Below, piece after piece: positions 1-8,125 of a DNA stretch of 18,253 bases (position 1 is the stretch's first letter; every line of letters begins with the position of its first letter). The stretch is from contig JALRLY010000209.1 in NCBI GenBank assembly GCA_023647555.1, forward strand, positions 1 through 18,253, in the 5' to 3' direction. This DNA comes from Pancytospora philotis. Its lineage: Eukaryota > Microsporidia. Made by a program: the position numbers and the translations under genes. The notes under the pieces are model-generated. The model searched no databases. It was given only the letters and a program-made list of their open reading frames with translations, and had not been told where the DNA came from.

Positions 1-509
1 ATGCTCCACGGGTGGGAATACGGGCTGTGGGAGGTGCGGTGCAGTGGGCTGCAAGCGTCAAGGTTAAGAAAAGGGGACTTGTGTTAATGTGCTTTTGTTG
101 TGGTAGGATGGGCGTCTTGGAGAACTCCAAGCTCTTATGAGCTAGCATAGTCCAGCTCTGGTATACGGACTGGCGGTTGGTAGTCCACACCCGCCCCGAA
201 GCGATTCAATAAATGTTTAATTTATTGAGCAGGGCAATGGCACACTGCCAAGGATTTCTGTCGACTGATTGCTATTCTAATGGCAATCCCGGGTAATTGC
301 TAATCTGCTGCGCATTGTTTTTTGAATAATGGCAAAACCTTCACTGCGTGTAAAAGCGAGTGCGCATATGCGTAGTAGCTTTTAGCAAAAATTTTGGCGA
401 TCTTGTAATTGATTAGCATGCGTTCAAATCGAGAACTAATCACGCCGCAATACAAAATGCCAATACGTATGACATATCGCCAGCCTATATATTGCGCGCG
501 CTGAGTGCG
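1..509. other. 5' intergenic region, no gene seen
   Basis: I see no supportable coding region in the first half kilobase. The antisense reading frame that overlaps its right half is the mirror of the acidic stretch of the downstream gene and is not credible. The stretch turns AT-rich from about 180. It contains an AAAAATTTT run at 387-395, which may be the upstream element of the next gene although it is unusually far (about 118 nt) from that start. A short GGACT/AGTCC inverted repeat lies near 165-184. No tRNA-like box pair is convincing. Confidence 0.5.
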
Positions 510-512
510 CCC
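510..512 (+). promoter_or_regulatory. CCC start signal of the 517-aa gene
   Basis: CCC lies directly against ATG at 513. The same arrangement recurs before other genes in this window, and this decided the start over the TTG seven codons upstream and over ATGs further in. The nearest AAATTT-like run is at 387-395, much further away than for the other genes. Confidence 0.55.
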
Positions 513-2066
513 ATGCACACCGCGATGCAAAATGCGCTGCGCGCAGCCTCCTCTGCATGGCTGCTGCCTTACGCACTGATCGCCGGTGCTAGTGTGTTTG
601 ACCTGGGCTTTCCCAGCGCAACGGGCCCCGTGCCGAGCAGGGCGGGAAGCTGGCTTTCCGGCAGCATCGCCGGTGCAGCACCGATGCCAGCGACCGTGGA
701 GGAGTTGGAGAATCCGTGGTTCGAAGCAGATTACCAGTTGGACAGTGCTGATTTCGGAGACGAAAGTGACGAATATTATGATGATAACAGCGATGAGGAC
801 GGGTATACTGAGGACGATACAGCGTACGATGATGATGAGGAAGACTCTGAGGGCTACCAAAGCCCTGAAAATATTCGGTTGTATGACGAGGCAACAAGAC
901 TCCCCTCTGCCTCACGCAGCATCCTCAGCTGGTTCAACACGAAGGTTGCGCGGAGCTGCTACTCGTATAACAAGTGCTACTCCAAGAAAGCCAAAGGCAG
1001 CAACCGCCCTGGCAGACAAGCGCACAATAAAACCGACCCACACGGCCGGCAGTTCGATGGTGCAGCCCACAGCGCCGCGATCCCGCTGCCCGTGAGCGAG
1101 GCGTTTCTAAATGTCGAGTCGGCTGAAATGGCCCGGAGGTTCAGGCAGCTCGTGTCCGACATTCAGCAAGCTGTGGCCAGCGATAGCACGCTGGATGAGT
1201 GCGGGGAGAACGCCCACCTGAAGTTCTTCATGGACAACAACTGCTTCAACACACTCATGAGCACGCTGCGCGGTGAGATGAAGCCCCAGGAGCTTATCCC
1301 GAGCGATGAGGAGATCAAGGAGCTGCGGAACACGCTGGACAACTACGTCACAGGCCACGAAATCATAACGGCTGCGGAGCTCGACACATCTTTCAAGCTG
1401 GTGATTTCGCGCGCCTTTTACGAGCTCTATACGCTCACGAAGACCATCACCTGGCGGTTGCTCAGGAGGGAATACAGTCTATCGTTCCCCCAATTCTACT
1501 CAGCCTGCTACAGCTACCTGGCCGAGCCAGCGGCGGCCCCCAGAGAAGAGTATCTGCAGCCGTTCGTTTTCAGCATGCTGGAGGACGCGCTGAAATTCAA
1601 CCTGGAGCACCAGCTTGTCTTCTTCTCGGGGGATCATACGAGCCACGCGCCCGAAGAATACTCGGCGCTGTTCGATGCAGAACCGCTCGCAGACATGCTG
1701 CTAAACAAGCCTCCAACGGCCAGCCTCATCGTGCTCGGGCAGATAATCGAGGAGCAAGTGCGCAAGAGCAGCCTCGCGCTGCACGGCAGCATCTGCCCTA
1801 CCCCGAGCGATAGCGCGGCTGGGACAAGCTTTATTGGGGGCTTGTCACTGCTGGAGGCCGGTTTGGTGGCATCAAACACAGTTACGGTGTTTGTGCTGGC
1901 AGTGGCCACCTGCTTCCTTCTCAGCCTAACACGAAAGCTGCAGGAGAAGAAGTCGAGAGAGAATGTTTACGAATGCAAGCAGCAGCGACGAGAGCGAAAG
2001 GGAAATGGAGAAGGAGAGCTGGTATTCAACTTCGAGGAGCTAACAGTATCAATTGCTCTCGAATAA
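513..2066 (+). CDS. predicted type I membrane protein with acidic region (517 aa), unknown family
   Basis: I do not recognise this protein. The N-terminus (residues 1-32) is an Ala/Leu-rich, signal-peptide-like stretch. Residues about 63-126 are very acidic (runs of Asp, Glu and Tyr). Residues about 141-170 are basic and Cys/Tyr/Lys-rich. Residues about 195-420 look like a helical globular domain. Residues about 449-471 form one hydrophobic segment (AGLVASNTVTVFVLAVATCF), followed by a Lys/Arg-rich tail of about 45 residues. The layout suggests an exported or surface protein anchored near its C-terminus. The 195-420 domain resembles residues 190-405 of the secreted protein at 9860-11173 (see findings), which suggests a paralogous family. 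The ATG at 513 was chosen because CCC abuts it. AATAAA follows the stop closely (2068-2073). The frame is surely coding; its function is unknown. Confidence 0.85.
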   Translation: MHTAMQNALRAASSAWLLPYALIAGASVFDLGFPSATGPVPSRAGSWLSGSIAGAAPMPATVEELENPWFEADYQLDSADFGDESDEYYDDNSDEDGYTEDDTAYDDDEEDSEGYQSPENIRLYDEATRLPSASRSILSWFNTKVARSCYSYNKCYSKKAKGSNRPGRQAHNKTDPHGRQFDGAAHSAAIPLPVSEAFLNVESAEMARRFRQLVSDIQQAVASDSTLDECGENAHLKFFMDNNCFNTLMSTLRGEMKPQELIPSDEEIKELRNTLDNYVTGHEIITAAELDTSFKLVISRAFYELYTLTKTITWRLLRREYSLSFPQFYSACYSYLAEPAAAPREEYLQPFVFSMLEDALKFNLEHQLVFFSGDHTSHAPEEYSALFDAEPLADMLLNKPPTASLIVLGQIIEEQVRKSSLALHGSICPTPSDSAAGTSFIGGLSLLEAGLVASNTVTVFVLAVATCFLLSLTRKLQEKKSRENVYECKQQRRERKGNGEGELVFNFEELTVSIALE

Positions 2067-2297
2067 TAATAAACTAATCAACTAATCAACATTCTGTCAC
2101 TCATTTTAGATAAAATTCTGCTTCCGTGGCCCGGCATCACCGTCGATCGCATTTTTTTGTCTGTGCCAACCGTTGTTGCTTTATACAATTCCTGAGCAAA
2201 TCAGATTTATTTACAGCGCAGGCCTTCCCGAGGGAACCGATGCAGCGCCAGGTGCTGTATACCGGGATGCGCAGAGCGAAGACAGCCATCGCTCTTG

Positions 2298-2588
2298 CTA
2301 GCCCTGCTTCTTCTCCAGAAACCACTTGCTGGCGACTCTCCCGACGAACTCGCCGCCGTCGCTCGTGATGCTTATCACCGAGATGTCCCGCGCCGGGACC
2401 GGCTTCAGCTTCAGCATGCTGCTCCCCGTCCGTATGTACCAGCAGCCGTCCCGGCACTTGACCAGCCGGGAGTTGCTCCGGCCTGCCATGGCCCGCACCT
2501 GCGTGCACTGCTGCACCGGCTCCTCCGGCACGTACTCCTGCTGGACGAACGCGAGCCCCATCGGCTTCTTCAGCAGAAAGTACTTCAT
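2298..2588 (-). CDS. small hypothetical protein (96 aa)
   Basis: Unrecognised. The start at 2588 was chosen because CCC abuts ATG and an AAATATTTT run lies 17 nt further upstream, exactly as for other genes here; the open frame extends upstream to another ATG at 2642 but that one lacks the signal. The protein begins MKYFLLKKPMGLAF and has alternating hydrophobic and charged residues suggestive of a small beta-rich fold, with DGCWYIRTGSSMLKLKP (about 46-62) and SDGGEFVGRVASKWFLEKK near its C-terminus. There is no signal peptide or TM segment. It is convergent with the 517-aa gene and divergent from RPL11, sharing with it a spacer of about 360 bp, so co-expression with a ribosomal protein gene is possible. 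The start context makes it a probable real gene. Confidence 0.65.
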   Translation of the reverse strand: MKYFLLKKPMGLAFVQQEYVPEEPVQQCTQVRAMAGRSNSRLVKCRDGCWYIRTGSSMLKLKPVPARDISVISITSDGGEFVGRVASKWFLEKKQG

Positions 2589-2613
2589 GGGTGGCGCCAG
2601 GCGCAAATATTTT
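2589..2613 (-). promoter_or_regulatory. AAATTT-like/CCC start signal of the 96-aa gene
   Basis: Read on the minus strand, AAAATATTT is followed after a GC-rich gap by CCC immediately before ATG. This is the window's recurring start signal. Confidence 0.6.
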
Positions 2614-2813
2614 GAGGGGCTGACGCGCCGCCGACAGAACATGACAGAATAAAATAGAACAGAGTGGCGGGCAGATACGCAGGCACGATGCGTGGCGGTC
2701 GCTCCAGCGCCGTGAAAAGCAAATATACATAATAGGATTTATTCATACCATGCCAGCACCATTGCACAGAGACGTGGGCGTGCGCATTGCCCCACGCTTC
2801 TAACGCACCGCTC

Positions 2814-2885
2814 GGCACCGCCAATGCAGCTCCACCCGGCACCGCCAATGCAGCTCCACCCGGCACCGCCAATGCAGATCCACCC
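2814..2885. repeat. 3 x 24-bp tandem repeat containing CCAAT
   Basis: Three back-to-back 24-bp units lie at 2814-2837, 2838-2861 and 2862-2885. Units one and two are identical; unit three has one substitution (GCAGCT to GCAGAT). Each unit begins GGCACCGCCAATGCAG, so each carries a CCAAT pentamer, and ends in CCACCC. The array sits in the divergent spacer between the 96-aa gene and RPL11, about 70 bp before the RPL11 start. The repeat can be read as protein on both strands, but neither reading has a plausible start or gene-like continuation. Confidence 0.9.
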
Positions 2886-2912
2886 GCCACAGCTGCTGCT
2901 GAGCCGGCCGCC

Positions 2913-2950
2913 AAATTTTTTATGTAAATTTTTTCAAAATTTTATCCCTC
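2913..2950 (+). promoter_or_regulatory. AAATTT/CCC start signal of RPL11
   Basis: Three AAATTTT-type runs in a row (2913-2920, 2925-2934, 2936-2943) are followed by ATCCCTCA and the ATG at 2952. This is the densest example of the signal in the window, on the gene expected to be most highly expressed. Confidence 0.75.
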
Positions 2951-2951
2951 A

Positions 2952-3470
2952 ATGGCCGCTGAGTCCAACCCGATGCGCAACATCAGAATCGCCAAGCTGT
3001 CCATCAACACCTGCGTGCGCCCGCGCGAGGCCAGGCTCGACAAGGCCGTGAAGGTCCTCGAGCAGCTCACCGGCCAGGCGCCGTTTGTATCAAAGTCCAG
3101 ACTCACCGTCCGCGGATGGGGAATCAGGAGGAACGAGAAGATCTCCACCTCCGTCACCGTCATGGGCAAGAAGGCGCATAAGCTGCTGGAGAACGCGCTC
3201 AAAGTCAAGGAGTTCGAGCTCCCCAAGACCTGCTTCTCCAACAACGGCTGCTTCGGCTTCGGTATCAGCGAGCACATCGATCTCGATATTAAGTACGACC
3301 CTGCCTGCGGTATCTTCGGCCTGAACTACTTCGTCGTGCTCGAGCGCCCCGGCGCGCGTGTCGCCCGGCGCAGAAGATGCAAGGCCAAGATCGGCAACAA
3401 CCAGCGCGTCTCCGACGAGGATGCCAGGCAGTGGTTCAAGGAGAACTTCGAGGGCGTCATCGTAGAATAA
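2952..3470 (+). CDS. RPL11: 60S ribosomal protein L11 (uL5 family)
   Basis: Component of the large ribosomal subunit. Proteins of the uL5 family bind 5S rRNA in the central protuberance. The 172-aa length matches eukaryotic RPL11. Family-typical stretches are clear: [16 protein letters not shown] (6-21), [50 protein letters not shown] and the basic [11 protein letters not shown]. It is intronless in this genome. The start is set by the AAATTT/CCC signal and by the usual N-terminal length of the family. The stop codon TAA lies inside an AATAAA hexamer (3466-3471), so the 3' UTR could be extremely short. Codon use is strongly biased to C/G third positions. It is divergent from the 96-aa gene and convergent with the 406-aa gene. 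Confidence 0.97.
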   Translation: MAAESNPMRNIRIAKLSINTCVRPREARLDKAVKVLEQLTGQAPFVSKSRLTVRGWGIRRNEKISTSVTVMGKKAHKLLENALKVKEFELPKTCFSNNGCFGFGISEHIDLDIKYDPACGIFGLNYFVVLERPGARVARRRRCKAKIGNNQRVSDEDARQWFKENFEGVIVE

Positions 3471-3842
3471 ATTCGTGGCTATACACAGAGTGCGTCGGCG
3501 GTGCCCGCTATTCTTCTCGCAGCGCCGTGCTGCGGGGTCTTTTCTAGGTGTTGCAGCTGTTGTTCGGTGGGCGGAGATGAAGCGCCGTGGTCGTGGGCGC
3601 CTTCGTGACTTCTGTTCCATGCCAAGAGTGGCGGTGTTTATCTTTTGCGGCAGCTTACTGCCCGTTTTGTCACTTAATTACAATAGCGCAAGCAAAATTT
3701 ATAAGGGTAAAGTAGCACGCTGCTAACAGTGTTTATTTACAACCCGCTGCGAAGAAATGGAGCATCCGCCTGCCGTACTTTGCACTATACCGATCATATG
3801 CTTAAAATCGCATGCTCACCGCTGGGCCTATGCGCTGTACTT
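3471..3842. other. convergent intergenic spacer
   Basis: This spacer separates the 3' ends of RPL11 and the 406-aa gene. Short open frames of 60-80 codons exist on the plus strand, but they begin at GTG or at an ATG without the AAATTT/CCC context, and one runs antisense into the next gene. I see no RNA gene. Confidence 0.5.
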
Positions 3843-5063
3843 TCAGATATTTCTCTCGCTGCACTTTGTGGTGATCTCTTCTAATTGCCTAGGATCCTCT
3901 ACAGGCGCCTGCTCAGCTGCCCTCCTGGGTCTGCCGAGGTAAAAGCCCGCAAGCAAAAGCGCGGTGACGCTCCCTATGACCAGGCACGGCACAACAATGG
4001 CATGTGATTGGCTTTGCGGTGGCCGCGCTACCAGCTTGTCTTCCTTTTGAGCCGCTACTGGTCGCTCGAAGGCTGGAATGGTGCATCTACCGCCACCGGA
4101 ATAGCTTCCAGAGCTGCTCCCCGTGTAGCCATCCGATCTACTGTCCGACGTCGGACTTGGATCTGCCTGTGGCCCATTAAGGCCTGTTGGCCCAGTATTT
4201 TCTACATCTTTCTTAGGCTGTGTCGGAGCGCCTCGGATGTTTTGCCTCGAAGCATCACCTACCGTTCCAGTTACGCGGGCTTCATCTGCAGCCTCCTCCG
4301 GATCGCTCAGCTCCCGCGCCCCCGTTGTTTCGTCCCCCGCCTCATCGTCGGAAAATACGAAGTCCTGCTCCCAAAGCGCGTCCTGTTGCTTGACGCACAG
4401 TCCGGACGGTATGCAAATCCACCCAAGCACCCGTCCGCCCGACAGGGGTGGCTCGGCATCCGGGACGGCTTGCGTCCCGTATCCCTCTATAAACCTTCGT
4501 ATCGCAGCCAGCCTGTTGCGCGGTGGGTGCATCCCGCCCGGGCCCAGGATATTTTGCAGCTCTTCGAGCCGCTCGCCGCTGATGCAGAAGTGGGCCTCCG
4601 CCGTGTCCAGATTCTGGATCTGGTGCGAAATCCCCTGCGTCTCGGTGGTGAACAGAGAGCCCGGCGGCCGCACGTATAGCATCTCGGGGGTCGCGAAAAG
4701 CGAACAGGGGAGGTCTTCCGTGCATAAAGCCTTAGCGCCCCTCTCCGCAGCGAGCATCGATCCGAGTCTCCCGCTCTCGCCGCCATACATGATGATCGCT
4801 CCGCTCTCCGTCTGGCTCAAGATCCGAAGAAGAGCCCTGCTCTTTGCTGCCGCGTAGAAGCAGCTCAGACATATTGTCTGCAGGCTGTTCATGCGCTCCT
4901 CGGTCTGTATCACTCCATCCACCGGGTGTGTTATTGTAAACTCGTCGCTGCCCAGCCTTTCCAGCTCGGCGAGCATGCCGATAAAATTCACGCCGCATCG
5001 GCACTTCAGACAGTTCGCAACAGCAAGCACCAGCACTGCGCATGCGCTGCGCAAATATCGCAT
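3843..5063 (-). CDS. predicted type I membrane protein with cysteine-motif N-terminal domain (406 aa)
   Basis: Unrecognised family. The ATG at 5063 has CCC abutting it and an AAAATTTT run about 22 nt upstream. Residues 1-17 are a signal peptide (MRYLRSACAVLVLAVAN). Residues 18-175 form a globular region with C21-x-C23, C65-x2-C68, further cysteines at 114, 120 and 160, a PE(M/L)LYVRPPG stretch (126-135) and a GERLEELQNIL helix (163-173). An acidic and Ser/Gly-rich linker follows. A hydrophobic segment lies at about 356-377 and then a 29-residue basic-to-acidic tail. The cysteine motif and the PE...RPG stretch recur at matching spacing in the neighbouring divergent 896-aa protein, which implies an ancient duplication. 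It probably sits in a secretory or surface membrane with a luminal N-domain; its role is unknown. Confidence 0.87.
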   Translation of the reverse strand: MRYLRSACAVLVLAVANCLKCRCGVNFIGMLAELERLGSDEFTITHPVDGVIQTEERMNSLQTICLSCFYAAAKSRALLRILSQTESGAIIMYGGESGRLGSMLAAERGAKALCTEDLPCSLFATPEMLYVRPPGSLFTTETQGISHQIQNLDTAEAHFCISGERLEELQNILGPGGMHPPRNRLAAIRRFIEGYGTQAVPDAEPPLSGGRVLGWICIPSGLCVKQQDALWEQDFVFSDDEAGDETTGARELSDPEEAADEARVTGTVGDASRQNIRGAPTQPKKDVENTGPTGLNGPQADPSPTSDSRSDGYTGSSSGSYSGGGRCTIPAFERPVAAQKEDKLVARPPQSQSHAIVVPCLVIGSVTALLLAGFYLGRPRRAAEQAPVEDPRQLEEITTKCSERNI

Positions 5064-5092
5064 GGGCGGTGGCGGCCGCAATCTAAAATTTT
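5064..5092 (-). promoter_or_regulatory. AAATTT/CCC start signal of the 406-aa gene
   Basis: On the minus strand AAAATTTT (5092-5085) is followed by a GC-rich stretch and CCC directly before ATG. Confidence 0.7.
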
Positions 5093-5393
5093 GCGTGCGA
5101 TATTAAATTTAGCTGTTTCCATCTCAGCTGTCACAAATCAAAGCTGCACGGGTGGCGTCTTAATGAGCTCTCTGGGATGCTTTAATACTAGACTCATAAT
5201 ACCCATTCAATAGCCGCCATCAAAGTATGCTGCAAATTTTTAAGCTGGATCTGTGATAACAGCCAGGCTGCAAGAGGCAGTTGGAGCAATGAAAAGAAAG
5301 GAAGAATAGTGTCACCTACTCTATTGTATTAGATTCTACTATTTTGCTACTATAATAGATACTCAAACTACATAGATAAGTTAGTTAACGCAT
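5093..5393. promoter_or_regulatory. shared divergent spacer between the paralogous 406-aa and 896-aa genes
   Basis: About 300 bp of AT-rich sequence without a gene separates the two start signals. An additional AAATTTTT run occurs near 5233. Because the flanking genes are divergent relatives, this spacer is a candidate bidirectional promoter. This is inference from layout only. Confidence 0.45.
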
Positions 5394-5434
5394 TAAAAAT
5401 TTTTAATAAAATTTTGCCAGCGCTCCAGACCCAT
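5394..5434 (+). promoter_or_regulatory. AAATTT/CCC start signal of the 896-aa gene
   Basis: TAAAAATTTTT and then AAAATTTT are followed by GACCCAT and the ATG at 5435. This favours the ATG over the upstream in-frame TTG at 5414. Confidence 0.75.
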
Positions 5435-8125
5435 ATGAGGGCATACCGGTTTCTTGCTTTGTGGATCGGTACTGCGTGTGCCTATGGTGATCCTGCTGCA
5501 GTGCTGAGCGATGATGGTGGCTCGTGCAGCGGCAGAAAGCCCCTTTCGGCTGATCAGCTGTCAGATTTGGCAAAAGAGCAGCGAGAATGGTGCTACTGCA
5601 GGAGCTTTGCCAACTACAGCAGCCACTGGAATGCTATAATGCGGAGTGCCGCGTACGATGAGCACATCCGTTCGCTCAGCAGCCCCGTGCTGTACCATCT
5701 GGTGACTATGCACATCCGCGAGACTAAGCTGTCGAAGTTGGATCTCAAGGACTATGTGTGCATCCACTGCTACGCGTTTTTAAGAGAAAGCCTGCCGTTC
5801 CTCAACATCCTTAAGAGGTCCAGCGATGACGCACTCGCTGTGTACGTTCCGCGCCGCAGTCTCCGCAGGGGCAAGCCGATCCAGCACAGAATTTACGATA
5901 AGCTGAAAAGCATCGAGAGGAAGAATGCGGCCGGCGGTGCGAAGCCCGAGTATCTCTTTTACTACCACCGCCCGGGCAGGGATGTGCGCTACCACTACGC
6001 AGAGGCCACAAAGGCCCCTTCCGGGAGCGACGGAAGCAAAGCGCTGATCGAGAAGCTCACGCTCCCCTCCGCTGAGCGCAGTATGCTCAGCGGCGTTGGC
6101 GCAGCAGTGGTGCCGCTGCTGTTTAAAATCGACAGGGCCCGTCTGCAGGAGTTGGAGGTGTTTGCTGCATCCCTCAGCAGCCTTTCCGCCAGCAGCCACG
6201 AGAAGCAGGAGTGCATCAGCACGCTGCTCGGCAAGCTCGCGGCTTTGGAGGGGCTTAAAGCGCATCAGGAGAACCTCGAAGACCTGATTGGCGACGAGCA
6301 GGTGATTCTGAGCATCGATGGTCCTACCGGCGAAAAGCTGGAGAGTACCACGAGCTGTGATTCAGCTGTTGGTGCCGAGCTACCTTCTGCAAGGGCATTC
6401 GACTTGAGCGCGCACGCTAATCAGAATGTCGAGTTTTGCTTGCATGATTCCTTGAACTTAATACCAGAGCAGAATCTTTTAGGTGCGGGCGATGCTGCGC
6501 TTCCGCAACCCGAAGCGGCCATCGATGAATGCGATTCTCCCATAAGTGAGGGAGAGGGCACAGGCGAGGGAGAGAATCTACGAGAAATTTTGAAGGATCG
6601 CGATTTTAAACCCAGCGTCGAAGAATGTGATACGAGCATGAAGGATGAGCGAAGCGAAGATACGTGCAACACTCTGGAATGGGACTATAACGCAGAAGAA
6701 CATGCTACGAGGATGGTGGATGAGCAAACAGAGAATATCAGCGATTTTCTAGAGTTGGAAATTAGCACTGAAAAATTTGATACGAGCACTGAGGCTGAGC
6801 AAGCTGAAGTTATGAGCGGCACGTTGGAATTGGATTCTTGCGCCAATGATTGCGGTACGAGCACGGAGGACAAGCAGCCGGAAGAAACTAGCAACACCAA
6901 TGCTCCGAGTGCTGAGGATTCGGCAAATAACTGCGAAAAGATCCTTTCGTATAATACCTTGTGCTTTATGGAGTCCGATGATAGCTGCGCTGAATTAATG
7001 AACCTAAAATTTGAGGCTGCCGAGTCAGTGCCGTCGAATGCCGCTGAACCCGTGCCGTCGGATGCCGCTGAGGCTATGCCAACCGAAGCTGCCGAACCCG
7101 TGCCGTCGGATGCTGCCGAGCCAGTGCCAGCGGAGCCCCATTCTGATGTTACTGATGCTGCAACAATAAAGACTGCAGAAGCTTCCAATAGTGAGGACAG
7201 CAGAAGAAAAACCGCCTGTTTGGATAACGAGATTTACATATCAGAGCTGCTTTCGAAGGTTAAGGACCTCCATGGTATAGATTGCTCCCCGACGCCAAAT
7301 AGTCCGGTTGAAGACTCTGTTGCAAGAAGGTTTGAACTATGTGCCTTTGACTCCTTTGATGAAGATGATACGGTTATCGCAGAGTCTTCTGTGGAATTTA
7401 GCGCGGAGCTTGCAGAACCCATTGAGGAAATCGATGCAAAACCCGATGACGCTTCTGAGGAAATCGATGCAAAACCCGATGACGCTTCTGAGGAAATCGA
7501 TGCAAAACCCGATGACGTTTCTGAGGAAATCGATGCAGAGCTAGCAGATCCTTTCGAAGAAATCGATGCAAAACCCGTTGACGCCTCTGATGTTTCTAAC
7601 CCGCTTCCATTCGATTCACCTATGGAAATTGACCCAGAGCCCTTGGACTGCTCTAATAAAGGCAGCAAGGCTCAAGATTCTGATGATTTTAGCACGGTAG
7701 AAAGTCTCGATACAGTGATATACACCGGAACTAGGCCTGTAAGCGCGCTCTACGAGCTCAGCTACCAATGCAACAAGCCGAGCCGCAAGCGCTCCCATGC
7801 AGAGCGGCGTACGCCAAGCCCTGTATTCTATCAGGATCTCAGCACCTGGGCAGATGATCCGGCGATAGCGTCCAGCGACTGCTCGCATGCGTTTACACCG
7901 AAGAAGAGAAGAATGGCCGTGCCTGACAAGCCAGCCCCGCCCCATTTATGCACTGGAATGCAGCTAGAACGCGCGCTGCCGCTTCAAGCATCTGCGGTGG
8001 ACGAAAAGCCAGCTGCCGCGGATAATGCACGGATCGGGCTCCGGACTGGACTGGCCGAAATCCTGGAGGGCGCGCTTCTGGCCGGCGCGGTTGTTTTGGC
8101 GGGCTACCTCCTGTGGTTCTTCTGA
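5435..8125 (+). CDS. predicted C-terminally anchored membrane protein with three tandem-repeat blocks (896 aa)
   Basis: Unrecognised. Residues 1-18 are signal-peptide-like (MRAYRFLALWIGTACAYG). Residues about 50-290 form a globular domain with C53-x-C55, C109-x2-C112, PEYLFYYHRPG (171-181) and DRARLQELEVF (233-243); these match the 406-aa neighbour in order and nearly in spacing. Residues about 330-760 are acidic and low-complexity, with four diverged 25-residue repeats (395-494), five 8-residue repeats (528-567, core AAEPVPSD) and five 11-residue repeats (664-718, core EEIDAKPDDAS). A basic region contains RKRS and PKKRR (822-826), which resembles a nuclear localisation signal. The last 20 residues are a hydrophobic tail (LLAGAVVLAGYLLWFF). 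Repeats of this kind are common in parasite surface proteins. Localisation is uncertain because the signal-peptide, NLS-like and tail-anchor cues conflict. Confidence 0.88.
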   Translation: MRAYRFLALWIGTACAYGDPAAVLSDDGGSCSGRKPLSADQLSDLAKEQREWCYCRSFANYSSHWNAIMRSAAYDEHIRSLSSPVLYHLVTMHIRETKLSKLDLKDYVCIHCYAFLRESLPFLNILKRSSDDALAVYVPRRSLRRGKPIQHRIYDKLKSIERKNAAGGAKPEYLFYYHRPGRDVRYHYAEATKAPSGSDGSKALIEKLTLPSAERSMLSGVGAAVVPLLFKIDRARLQELEVFAASLSSLSASSHEKQECISTLLGKLAALEGLKAHQENLEDLIGDEQVILSIDGPTGEKLESTTSCDSAVGAELPSARAFDLSAHANQNVEFCLHDSLNLIPEQNLLGAGDAALPQPEAAIDECDSPISEGEGTGEGENLREILKDRDFKPSVEECDTSMKDERSEDTCNTLEWDYNAEEHATRMVDEQTENISDFLELEISTEKFDTSTEAEQAEVMSGTLELDSCANDCGTSTEDKQPEETSNTNAPSAEDSANNCEKILSYNTLCFMESDDSCAELMNLKFEAAESVPSNAAEPVPSDAAEAMPTEAAEPVPSDAAEPVPAEPHSDVTDAATIKTAEASNSEDSRRKTACLDNEIYISELLSKVKDLHGIDCSPTPNSPVEDSVARRFELCAFDSFDEDDTVIAESSVEFSAELAEPIEEIDAKPDDASEEIDAKPDDASEEIDAKPDDVSEEIDAELADPFEEIDAKPVDASDVSNPLPFDSPMEIDPEPLDCSNKGSKAQDSDDFSTVESLDTVIYTGTRPVSALYELSYQCNKPSRKRSHAERRTPSPVFYQDLSTWADDPAIASSDCSHAFTPKKRRMAVPDKPAPPHLCTGMQLERALPLQASAVDEKPAAADNARIGLRTGLAEILEGALLAGAVVLAGYLLWFF
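6617..6916 (+). repeat. 4 x 75-bp diverged coding repeat (25 aa)
   Basis: Four consecutive 25-codon units encode the recurring pattern of an acidic pair, then (D/A/G)T(S/R), then an acidic and Gln-rich stretch and a Leu-Glu pair. They are recognisable at protein level but degenerate at DNA level, so they are older than the other two repeat blocks in the same gene. Confidence 0.7.
7016..7135 (+). repeat. 5 x 24-bp coding repeat (8 aa, AAEPVPSD-like)
   Basis: Five back-to-back 24-bp units start at 7016, 7040, 7064, 7088 and 7112. Units two and four are almost identical at DNA level; unit three (AAEAMPTE) is the most diverged. Confidence 0.85.
7424..7588 (+). repeat. 5 x 33-bp coding repeat (11 aa, EEIDAKPDDAS-like)
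   Basis: Units start at 7424, 7457, 7490, 7523 and 7556. The first two are identical over 33 bp and the third differs by one base, which indicates recent slippage or unequal exchange. The fourth is strongly diverged in its second half and the fifth is intermediate. All keep the reading frame. Confidence 0.92.

Noticed and set aside
416..436. GTTCAAATC resembling a tRNA B-box
   Set aside because: No matching A-box at the right distance and no cloverleaf could be drawn.
300..860. 186-codon minus-strand open frame starting with an Ile/Val-rich stretch
   Set aside because: It is the antisense image of the acidic GAT/GAC/GAA-rich stretch of the 517-aa gene and has no start signal.
2137..2730. 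197-codon minus-strand open frame overlapping the 96-aa gene
   Set aside because: Alternative-frame shadow with Ala/Gly/Arg-rich composition. The overlapping 96-aa frame has the start signal and a more protein-like sequence.
2824..3051. Plus-strand frame reading the 24-bp repeat as MQLHPAPP units
   Set aside because: It runs through the RPL11 start region out of frame, and the repeat is better explained as spacer DNA.
3475..3942. Two short plus-strand frames (83 and 61 codons) with hydrophobic stretches
   Set aside because: GTG start or no AAATTT/CCC context, and the second is antisense to the 3' end of the 406-aa gene.
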